A stretch of DNA of 64,000 bases from Saccharopolyspora shandongensis (GTDB lineage: Bacteria; Actinomycetota; Actinomycetes; Mycobacteriales; Pseudonocardiaceae): contig NZ_FNOK01000021.1 of NCBI RefSeq assembly GCF_900106995.1, positions 82,378 through 146,377 on the forward strand, read 5' to 3'. Both the position numbers and the translations under genes were made by a program. The notes below the pieces were generated by a model, which saw only the letters and a program-made list of their open reading frames with translations, made no database searches and was not told the origin of the DNA. This document shows, in pieces, positions 10,061-20,140 of this stretch; position 1 is the stretch's first letter, and each line of letters begins with the position of its first letter.

Positions 10061-13000
10061 CAGCTTGCGCGCGAGCGCCTGCGGGGTCGCGTGCTCGAAG
10101 ACCACGGTGACCGGCAGCCGCAGGCCGGTGGCGGCGTTGAGGCGGTTGCGCAGCTCAACGGCCATCAGCGAGTCGAACCCCAGCTCGCGGAAGGTGCGGT
10201 CGACCTCGACCGCGTCCGTTCCCGGCTGCCTCAGCACGCCCGCGGCGAGCTCACGCACCAGGCCGGCCAGGATGTTCTCCTGGTCGGCGAGTGCGCGCCC
10301 GGACAGCCGCTCCCGCAACGGCGCCGATCGGTCCTCTTCCTCGGTCCGGTCGCTGCCGGAGAGGTTCGCGAGCAACGGGCTCGGCCGCAGGGCGGTGAAC
10401 GCGGGGATGAACAGCGACCAGTCCACGTCCGCCACCACCGAGGCCGCCTCGCCGTCGTCGACGGCCCGGCGAAGTGCGGTGATCGCCGGTCCGGGGGCCA
10501 TGGCGCGGACTCCGAGCCTGCTGAACAGTTCCCGCAGTTCGTGCGGCGTGTCCGACAGCCCGGTCTCGGTCCAGCCACCCCAGGCGATCGACGTGGCCAC
10601 GAGGCCGTCCGCCCGGCGCCCGGCCGCCAGGGCGTCGAGGTAGGCGTTCGCCGCGCTGTAGGCGGAATGGCCCGCTCCGCCAAGCACCCCGGACAGCGAT
10701 GCCATGAATACGAACGCGTCCAGCGGGACGTCCGCCAGCAGGGTGTTCAGGTTCGACGCGCCCGCGACCTTGCCCGAAACCACCTCGGCGAATTCCGCCA
10801 GCGTGGTTTCGGAGGCCGGGGCGTACTTTCCGCTCACGGCGGCGGCGTGCACCACCGCACGGAGCGGGAATTCCGGGGGGACGCGGGCGAGTACCCCGGT
10901 GAGGCCCGCGAGATCTGCCGTGTCGCAGGCTTCGTACGCGACGGTGACGCCGGCTTCGGTGAGTTCCTCGGCCAGTTCGGTGGCGCCCGGCGCCTCGGCG
11001 CCCCTTCGACTCAGCAGTACGACGTGCCGCGCGCCGTTGCGGGCGGCCCACCGGGCGATCTGTGCGCCCAGCGCGCCCGTGCCACCGGTTACCAGGATGG
11101 TGTCCCTCGGGCGCCAGGGTGCGCCACCGCGGCGTGGGGCCGCAGCCCTGACCAGCCTACGGGCCAGCGCGCCCGAGGCGGTCAGCGCGATCTGGTCCTC
11201 ACCGGTCCCGCTCGACAGCACGCCGGCCAGCAGCGCCTCGGCGGCGCCGGGCATCGGAGGCAGGTCGAGCAGGCCCGCCCACAACCTCGGATGTTCCTGC
11301 GCCACCGCCAGTCCGAGGCCCCAGACCTGGGCCTGGGCGGGGGAGGGCGTCCGGCAGGTCGCCGTTGTCGCGCCCCAGGTCAGGCACCACAGTTTCGCCG
11401 TCCCCGCCGCCTCCGCGGTCATGGCCTGCACCAGGGCCAGCGTCAACGCCACACCGACGGGAACCGACCGGTGGTCAGGGTGCGGCTCCTCGGCCAAGGC
11501 CAGCAAGGACACCGCCCCGGCGACCGTCCGCGTGTCGCTCACCGTGCCGTGCAGCAGTTCGGCGACTCGGTCGCGGTCCGCGTCGCTCGCCGACAACGTC
11601 ACCGTCCGGATGTCCGCGCCGCTGGCCGCCAGGTGCGTGCGAACCGCGTGGACGCGCTCGTCCTGCTCGTGCGTCTCGGGCACGATGACCGCCCAGATGC
11701 CTGGCAGCGCCTGCGTTCCGGGCAGCGCCAACGGTGTCCAGGCGACTCGGTACCGCCACGAGTCGACGGTGGCCGTCTCCTCGGCCTGTCGGCGCCAGGC
11801 GGCGATGGCGGGCAGAGCCGCTTGCAGCGGGGTGTCGCCGGGGACACCGAGCAGCTGGGTCAGTGCATCCACGTCGCCGCGGTCCACCGGGCCCCAGAAC
11901 GGTTGGGCCGCCGCGTCCGCAACCGTTGCCGCGGTCCCCTCCTGCTCGATCTCGTCGGCCAGCCAGTAACGCTTGTGCTGGAAGGCATAGGTGGGCAGGT
12001 CGACGACTCGGGCGTCGGTGAAGGCGGCTCGCCAGTCGACGGCACCCCCGCGCACGTGGACCTCGGCGACAGCGGACAGGAACTGCTCGCGACCGCCGTG
12101 ATCGCGCCGCAACGTGCCGGTGACGGCGGCGTCCTGGCCGGACTCGTCGATCAGCTCCTGCAGGCCCATCGTCAACACCGGCTGCGGGCTGACCTCCACG
12201 AACAGACCGTGCCCCGCGTCGAGCAAGGCACGCACGGCGGCGTCCATCCGGACCGGCTCGCGCAGATTTCGGTACCAGTAGGCGGCATCGAGAGTCGTCG
12301 TGTCCTGCCGGCGACCGGTGACCGTGGAGTAGAAGGGAACGGCTGCCGAGCCGGGTGTGACGGTCGTGAGAGAGGCTTCGATCTCTTCTCGGAGTTCTTC
12401 GACGCGTTCGGAGTGCGCGGCGAAGTCCGCTCCGGGGACGCGCCAGCGCAGCATGCCCTGGCGGGAAAGTTCGCGTTCGAACCCGTCGAGGGCGTCGAGG
12501 TCACCGGAGACCGTCACCGCCGCCGGGCCGTTGACCGCCGCGACCCACAGACGGCCACGCCACGGCTCCAGCAGATCCGTGACCTCGGCAACCGACGCCA
12601 CTACGGACAGCATCCCGCCGAGGCCGCACAACCGGCGCAGCGACTTGCTGCGCGACGCGACCACGTGCGCGGCGTCCTGCAGCGACAACGCACCCGACAC
12701 GCATGCGGCCGCGATCTCCCCCTGCGAGTGCCCGACAACGGCCGATGGCGTCACGCCGTACGAGCGCCACAGCTCGGCGAGGGACACCATGACCGCGAAC
12801 AGCACCGGCTGAACCACGTCCACCCGATCCAGTCCCGGCGCGCAGGCAACACCCCGCAGCACGTCCGGCAACGACCAGTCGACCTGCCTGCCGAGTGCGT
12901 CCGCGCACTCGGCCATCCGGTCGGCGAACACCGGTTCGGTGTCCAGTAGTTCGCGGGCCATGCCCGTCCATTGCGTGCCATGGCCGGGAAAGACCATGAC

Positions 13001-14686
13001 CAGCCGCCGCGCCGCATCCGTCCGGCGACCCGAGACCACGTTGCGGGCAGGCCCGGACTGCCCGGCCAACGTGCCCAGACCATCCGAAATGGACGATCGG
13101 CCGGACCCGACGACCACAGCGCGGTGGTCGTGGACCGCGCGGGTGACCACGAGCGAATGGCCGACATCGGCCGGGCGCGGGTCGTGCTCGAGCACATGCG
13201 CACGCAGACGCTCCGCCTGGGCGCGCAATCCCGCTGGGGATCGAGCCGAAAGCACCACCGGCACAGCGACATCCGGCGCGTGCCGTTCCTCGGCACGGTC
13301 CGTCGGCGCCTGTTCGAGCACGACGTGCGCATTGGTGCCGCTGACCCCGAACGACGACACCCCGGCCCGCCGCGGCCGGTTCACCTCCGGCCATGGCCGC
13401 GATTCGGTGAGCAGGCGGACCGCGTCGCCGGACCAGTCCACCTGATCGCTGGGTTCGTCCACGTGCAGCGTGCGAGGCAGCACGCCATGCCGCATCGCGA
13501 GCACCATCTTGATCACGCCGGCCACCCCCGCCGCCGCCTGCGCGTGCCCCAGGTTCGACTTGATCGAACCCAGCCACAGCGGCCGGTCGGCGGGCCGGTT
13601 GCGGCCGTAGCTGGCCTGAAGCGCCTGGATCTCAATGGGGTCGCCGAGCCTGGTGCCGGTGCCGTGCCCCTCCACCGCGTCGACCTCGTGCACCGACAGG
13701 CCCGCCGCGGCTACCGCCGTGTCGATGACGTGCTGCTGCGCCGTCCGGCTCGGAGCCGTCAGGCCGTTGGACGCGCCGTCGGAGTTGACCGACGAGCCGC
13801 GAATTACGGCCAGCACCCGGTGTCCGTTGCGTCGCGCGTCGGACAGCCGTTCCACCAGCAGCGCTCCGACGCCCTCACTCCAGCCGGTCCCGTCTGCCGC
13901 GGCCGCGAAGGATTTGCAACGCCCGTCCGCCGCGAGGCCGTCGTGCTGGGCGAACACGGTGAAAGTGGCCGGAGTGGACATCACGGACACACCGCCGGCC
14001 AGCGCCAGGTCGCACTCACCCGCACGCAGCGACTGCGCCGCCAGGTGCAACGCCACCAAGGACGAGGAACACGCGGTGTCCACCGTCATCGAGGGACCGC
14101 GTAGTCCGAAGGTGCAGGAGATCCTCCCGGAAGCGACACTGCCCGAGATGCCGGTGACGAGGTGCCCCTGCAGTGCGGTCGGCACCGGGAGCCCGGACAG
14201 GACGTAGTCCGAGCCGCCCATCCCGGCGAACACCCCGGTGCGGCTGCCGCGCAGCGAGTCGGGGTCGATGCCCGCTCGTTCGAAGGCCTCCCAGGCAATT
14301 TCCAGCAGCAACCGCTGCTGGGGATCCGTCGCGAGCGCCTCGCGCGGTGCGATGCCGAAGAAGTCCGCGTCGAACTCGTCGGCACCGGTCAGGAACCCGC
14401 CACGGCGGATGTACGCAGTCGCGGGTTCGCCTTGGGCGGCGGCACCGGAAGCGGCGAACCGCCAGCCGCGATCGCTCGGGAAGTCCGTCACGACATCCCG
14501 GCCCTCGGCCACCAGCCGCCACAGGTCTTCCGGTGAGTTCACTCCGCCGGGGAAACGGCAACTCATACCGATGATCGCGATCGGTTCGCGCTGGCGGTCC
14601 TCGGTCGCCCGGAGCTGTTCGGTGGTCAGATCGAGTTCCGCGGTGACCCGTTTGAGATAGTCAAGCAGTTTGTCGTTGCCTACCAT
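9407..14686 (-). CDS. Type I PKS, module A: docking-KS-AT-KR-ACP, then frameshift
   Basis: The ATG at 14686 follows a GAGGAG site and starts a coiled-coil docking segment (residues 1-35). A complete KS follows (DTACSSS near 205, EGHGTGT, KSNLGHAQ). The AT has RVDVVQ and GHSQGE, both methylmalonyl-type signatures, but DFAAHS in place of YASH. The KR is active and lacks LDD (A-type pattern; TGGTGALGA, WGGW), and the ACP has LGFDSLM. Genuine PKS sequence ends at about residue 1,542 (near 10,060). The remaining ~217 codons to the stop at 9407 are out of frame over the next AT. Docking ends without partners in the window suggest other subunits elsewhere or lost. It diverges from the methoxymalonyl operon and is followed by the O-methyltransferase. 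Confidence 0.88.
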   Translation of the reverse strand: MVGNDKLLDYLKRVTAELDLTTEQLRATEDRQREPIAIIGMSCRFPGGVNSPEDLWRLVAEGRDVVTDFPSDRGWRFAASGAAAQGEPATAYIRRGGFLTGADEFDADFFGIAPREALATDPQQRLLLEIAWEAFERAGIDPDSLRGSRTGVFAGMGGSDYVLSGLPVPTALQGHLVTGISGSVASGRISCTFGLRGPSMTVDTACSSSLVALHLAAQSLRAGECDLALAGGVSVMSTPATFTVFAQHDGLAADGRCKSFAAAADGTGWSEGVGALLVERLSDARRNGHRVLAVIRGSSVNSDGASNGLTAPSRTAQQHVIDTAVAAAGLSVHEVDAVEGHGTGTRLGDPIEIQALQASYGRNRPADRPLWLGSIKSNLGHAQAAAGVAGVIKMVLAMRHGVLPRTLHVDEPSDQVDWSGDAVRLLTESRPWPEVNRPRRAGVSSFGVSGTNAHVVLEQAPTDRAEERHAPDVAVPVVLSARSPAGLRAQAERLRAHVLEHDPRPADVGHSLVVTRAVHDHRAVVVGSGRSSISDGLGTLAGQSGPARNVVSGRRTDAARRLVMVFPGHGTQWTGMARELLDTEPVFADRMAECADALGRQVDWSLPDVLRGVACAPGLDRVDVVQPVLFAVMVSLAELWRSYGVTPSAVVGHSQGEIAAACVSGALSLQDAAHVVASRSKSLRRLCGLGGMLSVVASVAEVTDLLEPWRGRLWVAAVNGPAAVTVSGDLDALDGFERELSRQGMLRWRVPGADFAAHSERVEELREEIEASLTTVTPGSAAVPFYSTVTGRRQDTTTLDAAYWYRNLREPVRMDAAVRALLDAGHGLFVEVSPQPVLTMGLQELIDESGQDAAVTGTLRRDHGGREQFLSAVAEVHVRGGAVDWRAAFTDARVVDLPTYAFQHKRYWLADEIEQEGTAATVADAAAQPFWGPVDRGDVDALTQLLGVPGDTPLQAALPAIAAWRRQAEETATVDSWRYRVAWTPLALPGTQALPGIWAVIVPETHEQDERVHAVRTHLAASGADIRTVTLSASDADRDRVAELLHGTVSDTRTVAGAVSLLALAEEPHPDHRSVPVGVALTLALVQAMTAEAAGTAKLWCLTWGATTATCRTPSPAQAQVWGLGLAVAQEHPRLWAGLLDLPPMPGAAEALLAGVLSSGTGEDQIALTASGALARRLVRAAAPRRGGAPWRPRDTILVTGGTGALGAQIARWAARNGARHVVLLSRRGAEAPGATELAEELTEAGVTVAYEACDTADLAGLTGVLARVPPEFPLRAVVHAAAVSGKYAPASETTLAEFAEVVSGKVAGASNLNTLLADVPLDAFVFMASLSGVLGGAGHSAYSAANAYLDALAAGRRADGLVATSIAWGGWTETGLSDTPHELRELFSRLGVRAMAPGPAITALRRAVDDGEAASVVADVDWSLFIPAFTALRPSPLLANLSGSDRTEEEDRSAPLRERLSGRALADQENILAGLVRELAAGVLRQPGTDAVEVDRTFRELGFDSLMAVELRNRLNAATGLRLPVTVVFEHATPQALARKLHTGSSRSGGRRLFPDQHAVGVRTPRGGDRRRSRGVAGRPHRARGRRPHATDDRRSDRIRRPDRVRVPRAGIAATGHGPHAVRGLSGVRHGVRRGHRRAGPIPVPPAARGDLGRDAPSARPDRVHPDRAVRRRGGVDRAGPVPGSASGRRPRTLRRRAGRGACRRGAVPARRGPAGRRQGKADAGIAHRRGDGVDPGRGIDGSAVSERPGRDRRGERT

Positions 14687-15196
14687 CCGGGCCCTCCTCG
14701 GAAAATGCGAACAAAACACCCACGCCACGGATGCGAGACATTGGCAGCGTTGTCGCTGTGCCGTTGCCGCACAGTTTTCACGCGCAAAAGAATTCGACGC
14801 CGCGATGTGACCGGCGTGGCCTGCGGTCGACTGGTGAAAGTCCCAGTGCCTTGACCTCCGTCTCGCACGCGCGCCGCAGCGAAGAATCCAATGTGGTCGA
14901 TGACCGCGGCGATCCCATGCCCATGCACAGGGGGGATGTCGGCGCAGGTGAACTCGCTGAGTGAACAATCCCGGTGTCCTCGGGCCCGGTCTGCCAGCAA
15001 ATAGCGATCACGTCAAACAGTCGTACCGCGCATCCTCGGCAAGAATCACCACGCTTTGCGTACAGTGCGCGAAAGTGCAGCGTCAAAGCATAAAGGTGCA
15101 GGCGAGCCGGCGACCGGTCCATCCGCCTCTGCTGCTGCTAGCGTTGCGCTAACCCACTCCTGTAATGGTGGTAAACCAAAACGTAGGGAGTTGCGT
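14687..15196. promoter_or_regulatory. Divergent promoter region between PKS and methoxymalonyl operon
   Basis: A 510-bp gap with no supportable gene separates the two halves of the polyketide locus. A short inverted repeat (tagcg at 15139-15143, cgcta at 15147-15151) lies upstream of the fkbK-like start. I see no cluster-specific regulator gene in the neighbourhood. Confidence 0.4.
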
Positions 15197-16060
15197 GTGG
15201 CGGCTGATCGTCAGGAATGTCCGGTCGCGGTGGTGGGTGCCGGTGTGATGGGGATGGGCATTGCGGCAACTGTGCTGGGCAGCGGTCTGCCGGTCGTGCT
15301 GCTGGACATCGACCGCGCCGCGCTGGACCGGGCCGAGCGCACGATCGAACTGCAGTTGCGGCACGCGCGGATGATGGACGCGCTGCCACCGGACCGCACG
15401 CCGGGCCGGCTCGTCACCACCACCTCGGTGCGTGCGCTGGCCGGGGCTCGCGCTGTCATCGAGGCCGTCGTCGAACACCAGGCGACCAAGGCCGAGGTCC
15501 TCACCGAGGTGGCCGCCGTCGTCGACCCGAGCACCCCCTTGATCTCCAACACGTCGGGCATCCCGATCGACGAACTCGCCGACGCCCTGCCCCGGCCGCG
15601 CCAGCTGATCGGCACGCACTTCATGAACCCGGCGTACCTGATCGACCTGGTCGAGGTGATCAGGGGACCGCGCACGGACGAGGCGACGGTGACCGGGTTG
15701 ACCTCGTTGCTGACGGACCTGAACCGCCGCGCAGTCGTGGTACGCGACTCCCACGGATTCGTCACCAGCAGGCTGCTGCACCCGATGCTCAACGACGCCG
15801 CGCGACTGGTCGGCGAGGCAGTGGCCACGGCGGAGGACGTCGATGCCTTGATGGTGGGGTGCCTCGGGCACCGGACCGGGCCGCTGCGCACCGCCGACCT
15901 GATCGGTCTGGACAACCTCGTCGATTCGCTGGCAGCGCTGTACGAGCGGACCGGTGAGCAGCGCTACCGACCATGCGAACAACTCCTGGCGAAAGTGCGC
16001 GATGGCGACCTCGGCCGCAAGTCGGGCCGCGGCTTCTACGACTACGGGGAGGCACTGTGA
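15197..16060 (+). CDS. fkbK: 3-hydroxyacyl dehydrogenase, FkbK-type (methoxymalonyl-ACP)
   Basis: A 287-residue NAD-dependent dehydrogenase of the 3-hydroxyacyl-CoA dehydrogenase family, with an N-terminal Rossmann motif (GAGVMGMGIA) and the catalytic HFMNPAY region near residue 140. In methoxymalonyl pathways it oxidises glyceryl-ACP at C3. The GTG at 15197 is chosen because a gtagggag ribosome binding site sits 6 bp upstream and homology begins there. Its stop overlaps the next start by 4 bp. It is the first gene of a four-gene, tightly overlapping operon. Confidence 0.88.
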   Translation: MAADRQECPVAVVGAGVMGMGIAATVLGSGLPVVLLDIDRAALDRAERTIELQLRHARMMDALPPDRTPGRLVTTTSVRALAGARAVIEAVVEHQATKAEVLTEVAAVVDPSTPLISNTSGIPIDELADALPRPRQLIGTHFMNPAYLIDLVEVIRGPRTDEATVTGLTSLLTDLNRRAVVVRDSHGFVTSRLLHPMLNDAARLVGEAVATAEDVDALMVGCLGHRTGPLRTADLIGLDNLVDSLAALYERTGEQRYRPCEQLLAKVRDGDLGRKSGRGFYDYGEAL

Positions 16061-16323
16061 CCGCAGAGCAGCAGACGGACTCGGCCGCGGAGGAGGTGTT
16101 GAGGTCGTACCTGACGGACAGGCTCAAGGCCGACGTGCTCGTCGACCAGGACCTGTTCGCGTCCGGCCTGGTGAACTCGATGTTCGCGATGGAGCTGGTC
16201 GTCTACCTGGAGAAGACGTTCGAGGTGGCGATCATCGGCGAACACCTGCGGCTGGACAACTTCCGGACGATCCAGTCGATGGCTGCGCTCGTGCGGACGC
16301 TGCGAGACGGCAGCGATGGCTGA
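16057..16323 (+). CDS. fkbJ: Discrete acyl carrier protein, FkbJ-type
   Basis: An 88-residue stand-alone ACP that carries the C3 unit during methoxymalonyl assembly. The phosphopantetheine serine lies in GLVNSMFAM; the N-S-M/L variant is normal for this subfamily in place of D-S-L. The GTG start overlaps the fkbK stop by 4 bp, and its own end overlaps fkbI by 8 bp, so translation is coupled. It should be primed by a phosphopantetheinyl transferase that is not in the window. Confidence 0.9.
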   Translation: MTAEQQTDSAAEEVLRSYLTDRLKADVLVDQDLFASGLVNSMFAMELVVYLEKTFEVAIIGEHLRLDNFRTIQSMAALVRTLRDGSDG

Positions 16324-17429
16324 ACACCTTGCCGACGCCCGTGCACTGGTCGATGAACTCGTCGGCGACCGGGCGGACGCCTGGGACCGGGCAGGCCACC
16401 TGCCGCTCCCGGTACTACGCGAGTTGGGTGCCCGAGGAGCGCTGTGCGCGCAGGTGTCTCCCGACTGCGGCGGGCTCGGCCTGACCAGCGCGGACAACGG
16501 CGAACTCACCGCACACACCGGCAGCCTGTGCAGTTCCGTGCGAAGTGTGCAGACCTCGCAGGGGATGGCGGCTTGGACGATCGGCCGGTTGGGCACCGCC
16601 GAGCAACGACGCGCCTACCTGACCGAGCTGACGAGCGGTGGGCTCGCGGCCATGGCCTTCAGCGAGCCGGACGCGGGCAGCGACCTGTCCGCCGTCGGGA
16701 CCCGCATCGAACCCGACGGCGACGAGGTCGTCGTGACCGGGCGGAAGGTGTGGATCACCGCCGCGGCCTACGCCGATCTGATCGTGGTCGTCGGCCGATT
16801 CGGGACGGATGCGGCGGTGGTCGTGGTGCCCAGCACAGCGGCGGGCGTGCACGTTGAGCGCGTCCCGAACCCGGTCGGCTGCCGGGCCGCTGGCCACGCC
16901 GACGTCCGCTTCGACTCGGTCCGCCTGCCCGCGAGCGCGGTGCTCGGGGGCGGTAGGCAGTCACTGGCGATGGTGATCACGACGGCACTGACGTACGGGC
17001 GGATGTCGGTGGCCTGGGGATGCGTCGGCATCCTGCGTGCCTGCCTGCGTGAAGCCACCGTCCACACGGGAACCCGCGTGCAGTTCGGAAAACCACTCGC
17101 CGAACACCAACTCGTGGCCAGGCGCCTCGCTGAACTCCTGGTCGCCGAACGGGTGGCCACTCGGACCTGTGAACACGCCAGCGCGTGCTGGGACTCGGGC
17201 GACCCCGACCTGGCGGTGGAAGCGATCCTCGCCAAACACGTCAGCTCGGGCAACGCGACCCAGGGCGCCGCGTCGGCGATGCAACTACTGGCTTCCCGCG
17301 CCGCGCACGACGGCACCGTGATCGCGCGCGCGTACCGGGACGCCAAGCTCATGGAGATCATCGAAGGCACCACCGAGATCTGCCAGATCGTGCTGGCTCA
17401 GCACGCGATGGCCGGCAGCGGGAGAAGTC

Positions 17430-17437
<8 letters not shown>
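16316..17437 (+). CDS. fkbI: Acyl-ACP dehydrogenase, FkbI-type
   Basis: A 373-residue FAD enzyme of the acyl-CoA dehydrogenase fold. The AFSEPDAGSDL flavin motif is near residue 120. The C-terminal EGTTEICQ segment near residue 350 lies where this family places its conserved glutamate region. In the methoxymalonyl pathway it acts on the glycerate-derived ACP intermediate alongside FkbK to give hydroxymalonyl-ACP. It overlaps the ACP upstream and the FkbH gene downstream by 8 bp each. Length is normal. Confidence 0.9.
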
Positions 17438-18512
<1,075 letters not shown>

Positions 18513-18572
18513 CCGCCCGCCGACCGGCCTACGGAGCCTTCGGGTAGTCCCCACAAAAGGGGGCGAGTATTG

Positions 18573-18604
18573 AGTGCCGGGGCGGAGGAATCCGCCCCGG
18601 CACT
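18573..18604. terminator. Bidirectional hairpin terminator
   Basis: A perfect 14-bp stem (agtgccggggcgga and its complement) with a GGAA loop lies between the converging fkbH and RNHCP genes, 60 bp after fkbH and 21 bp from the RNHCP stop. It probably ends transcription from both sides. Confidence 0.85.
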
Positions 18605-18625
18605 ACGCGGGTCGCGGTCGCGGTG

Positions 18626-19054
18626 TCACAGTGCGGCGAGCAGGGTGCTGCCCGTGGCACGGTTGTCCTGAAGCGGCCTGAGAGCCAGGCGTATCAAGGC
18701 GAGCGCGTTGTCGTCACCGGCGATGCGGTTGGCGCTGAGCTCGGCGCAGGACAGGCACTGGTGGATGATCATCCATTCGCCGTCCGCGCGGACGGTCAGG
18801 CTCAGGGCCTCCATGCGCCCGTGGCAGCCGGCCGCGCGATCGCCCGGGATGCGGTGGTCGACGTGCCGGCTGACCAGGCAGTGCGGGCAATGGTTGCGGT
18901 GCGCGGTACCAGGCGCGACGAGGGATACGTCGAGCCGGCAGCCCACGCACCGGAAGTCATGCGCCCGGTGACCGCCATTGCCGTGCAGCACGTCCTTGTG
19001 CCGTTGCGGACGGTGCCGCTGCCTGCGGCTGCTCGGTTGTGTGCGGCGTGGCAT
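18626..19054 (-). CDS. RNHCP-domain protein (copy 1)
   Basis: A 142-residue protein with a basic, arginine-rich N-terminus (about residues 1-30). The RNHCP domain follows: a CxxC pair (FRCVGC), the name-giving RNHCPHCL, then CLSCAEL and GDDNALALI near the C-terminus. The paired cysteines suggest zinc binding. The family is widespread in actinobacteria and uncharacterised. The ATG at 19054 has an ideal AAAGGAGG site, so the longer frame is not used. It is followed by the shared terminator. A second, divergent RNHCP gene lies 29 bp upstream on the same strand, so the two probably form an operon. Confidence 0.85.
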   Translation of the reverse strand: MPRRTQPSSRRQRHRPQRHKDVLHGNGGHRAHDFRCVGCRLDVSLVAPGTAHRNHCPHCLVSRHVDHRIPGDRAAGCHGRMEALSLTVRADGEWMIIHQCLSCAELSANRIAGDDNALALIRLALRPLQDNRATGSTLLAAL

Positions 19055-19083
19055 GGCTGAAGCCTCCTTTCCGTAGCGGGCGT

Positions 19084-19452
19084 TCAGAGCGTGCCGAACG
19101 CTTCGAGCGGGAACGGAGGCTGCGCCAGGGGGCGCACGGCCATGCGCATCAGGATGAGTTGGTTGTCGTCCGCGCACACCGGGTTCGAGGTGAGCTCGTC
19201 GCAGCGCGCGCAGCGGTGGATGAGCATCCAGTCGCCGGTGCGCAGCACCGCGATGGCGATCGGGCTCATCCGCGAGCCGCAGTCGGACGGGCCGCCCTCG
19301 ACCTGGTCGATGACGTGCCGTGAGTGCAGGCAGGCCGGGCAGTGGTTGCGCCGGCCGCCGTCAGGAACCAGGGTCGATACGGTCAGTCCGCACCGTACGC
19401 AGGTGAAGGTGTTGATGGTGCTCTGGTGGTGATTGATGTCGTCGCTGGACAC
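19084..19452 (-). CDS. RNHCP-domain protein (copy 2)
   Basis: A 122-residue paralogue of the adjacent gene with the same order of motifs: FTCVRC, RRNHCPACL, CARCDEL and CADDNQLI. It lacks the long basic N-terminus of copy 1. The GTG at 19452 is chosen because an AAGGAG site lies about 9 bp upstream and the conserved domain begins soon after. The tandem copies are clearly diverged, so the duplication is not recent. Function is unknown; the cysteine pairs suggest a small zinc-ribbon fold. Confidence 0.82.
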   Translation of the reverse strand: MSSDDINHHQSTINTFTCVRCGLTVSTLVPDGGRRNHCPACLHSRHVIDQVEGGPSDCGSRMSPIAIAVLRTGDWMLIHRCARCDELTSNPVCADDNQLILMRMAVRPLAQPPFPLEAFGTL

Positions 19453-19804
19453 CCGGATGCTCCTTGCTGAGAGGTACGAGATGACAGCAAGAGCAGGCCG
19501 AGCGGCCTCGGAGCACCCGCAATCCATTGTGGATACGGGTTGGAGCAAGGCACCGGGATTCCGTCCCGGTAGGACGCCGTGGCGTCACGGCATCGGGGAC
19601 GGCTACGCGGTGCGGCGAGGCGCGCTCGGCGCGGTCCGGGGCACAAAAACACCTCTTCCAGGGCAAGGCGGAACAAAAGTAGTCAGCTGGACTTCCGCAA
19701 CGTAACACGCGGCCACCGGGCGAGGTCCAGTTCTTTTAGGGGTCGGGCCAGGTCTGGCGCAGCTGGCCGTCGGTCATCGCATCCGTGCGCCGCCGGGTCC
19801 CGGT
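19453..19804. other. Intergenic region upstream of the RNHCP pair
   Basis: About 350 bp between the RNHCP pair and the emfourin-like gene, all on the minus strand. It should hold the promoter of the RNHCP operon. I see no gene or clear operator in it. Confidence 0.4.
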
Positions 19805-20140
19805 TCAGCCGGGTGGCCGGATGTTGCGCTCGTGTCCTGGGACGGACTCGATCCAGGTGATGAGGGAGCGCACCGCAGTCGGCAAGTCCCGTTCGGTCAG
19901 CACGACCGTCCTGCTGGTTTCCCCGCTCTCGACGGTGATTTCGTAGGACTGGGCGTCCGGCATCGCCGTTGTCGTGCTCGGAGGAACGTTTTCCAGGTCG
20001 GCGGCGCGGACCATGTTCCGCAGCGTCGCGGCGTCCTCCTCGGTGAGCGCCGACGTGTCGACGACGGTGGTGATGACCAGACCGGCCAGCCCACCGCCGC
20101 GTACGATCGAGACTCTCAGCGGACCCCGACCTCCTTCCAT
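19805..20140 (-). CDS. Emfourin-type protealysin inhibitor
   Basis: A 111-residue protein matching the emfourin pattern: an N-terminal RVSIVRGGGLAG strand, a mid-region acidic helix (LTEEDAATLRNMVRAAD) and a C-terminal region ending near SLITWIE. Emfourins are tight inhibitors of protealysin-like M4 proteases and are usually encoded next to them. That is the case here: the gene overlaps the end of the M4 protease by 25 bp on the same strand, which implies coupled production of enzyme and inhibitor. No signal peptide is present, so the inhibitor probably acts in the cytoplasm. Confidence 0.82.
   Translation of the reverse strand: MEGGRGPLRVSIVRGGGLAGLVITTVVDTSALTEEDAATLRNMVRAADLENVPPSTTTAMPDAQSYEITVESGETSRTVVLTERDLPTAVRSLITWIESVPGHERNIRPPG

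Noticed and set aside
9200..12949. A 1,249-codon plus-strand frame across the PKS
   Set aside because: Antisense of KS/AT/KR domains with clear catalytic motifs; composition is Arg/Ser-rich shadow sequence and there is no ribosome binding site.
6337..14686. Reading the PKS as two natural, separately functional proteins
   Set aside because: The second part has no usable start codon before its AT domain and lacks a KS and N-terminal docking segment, so a natural gene split does not fit.
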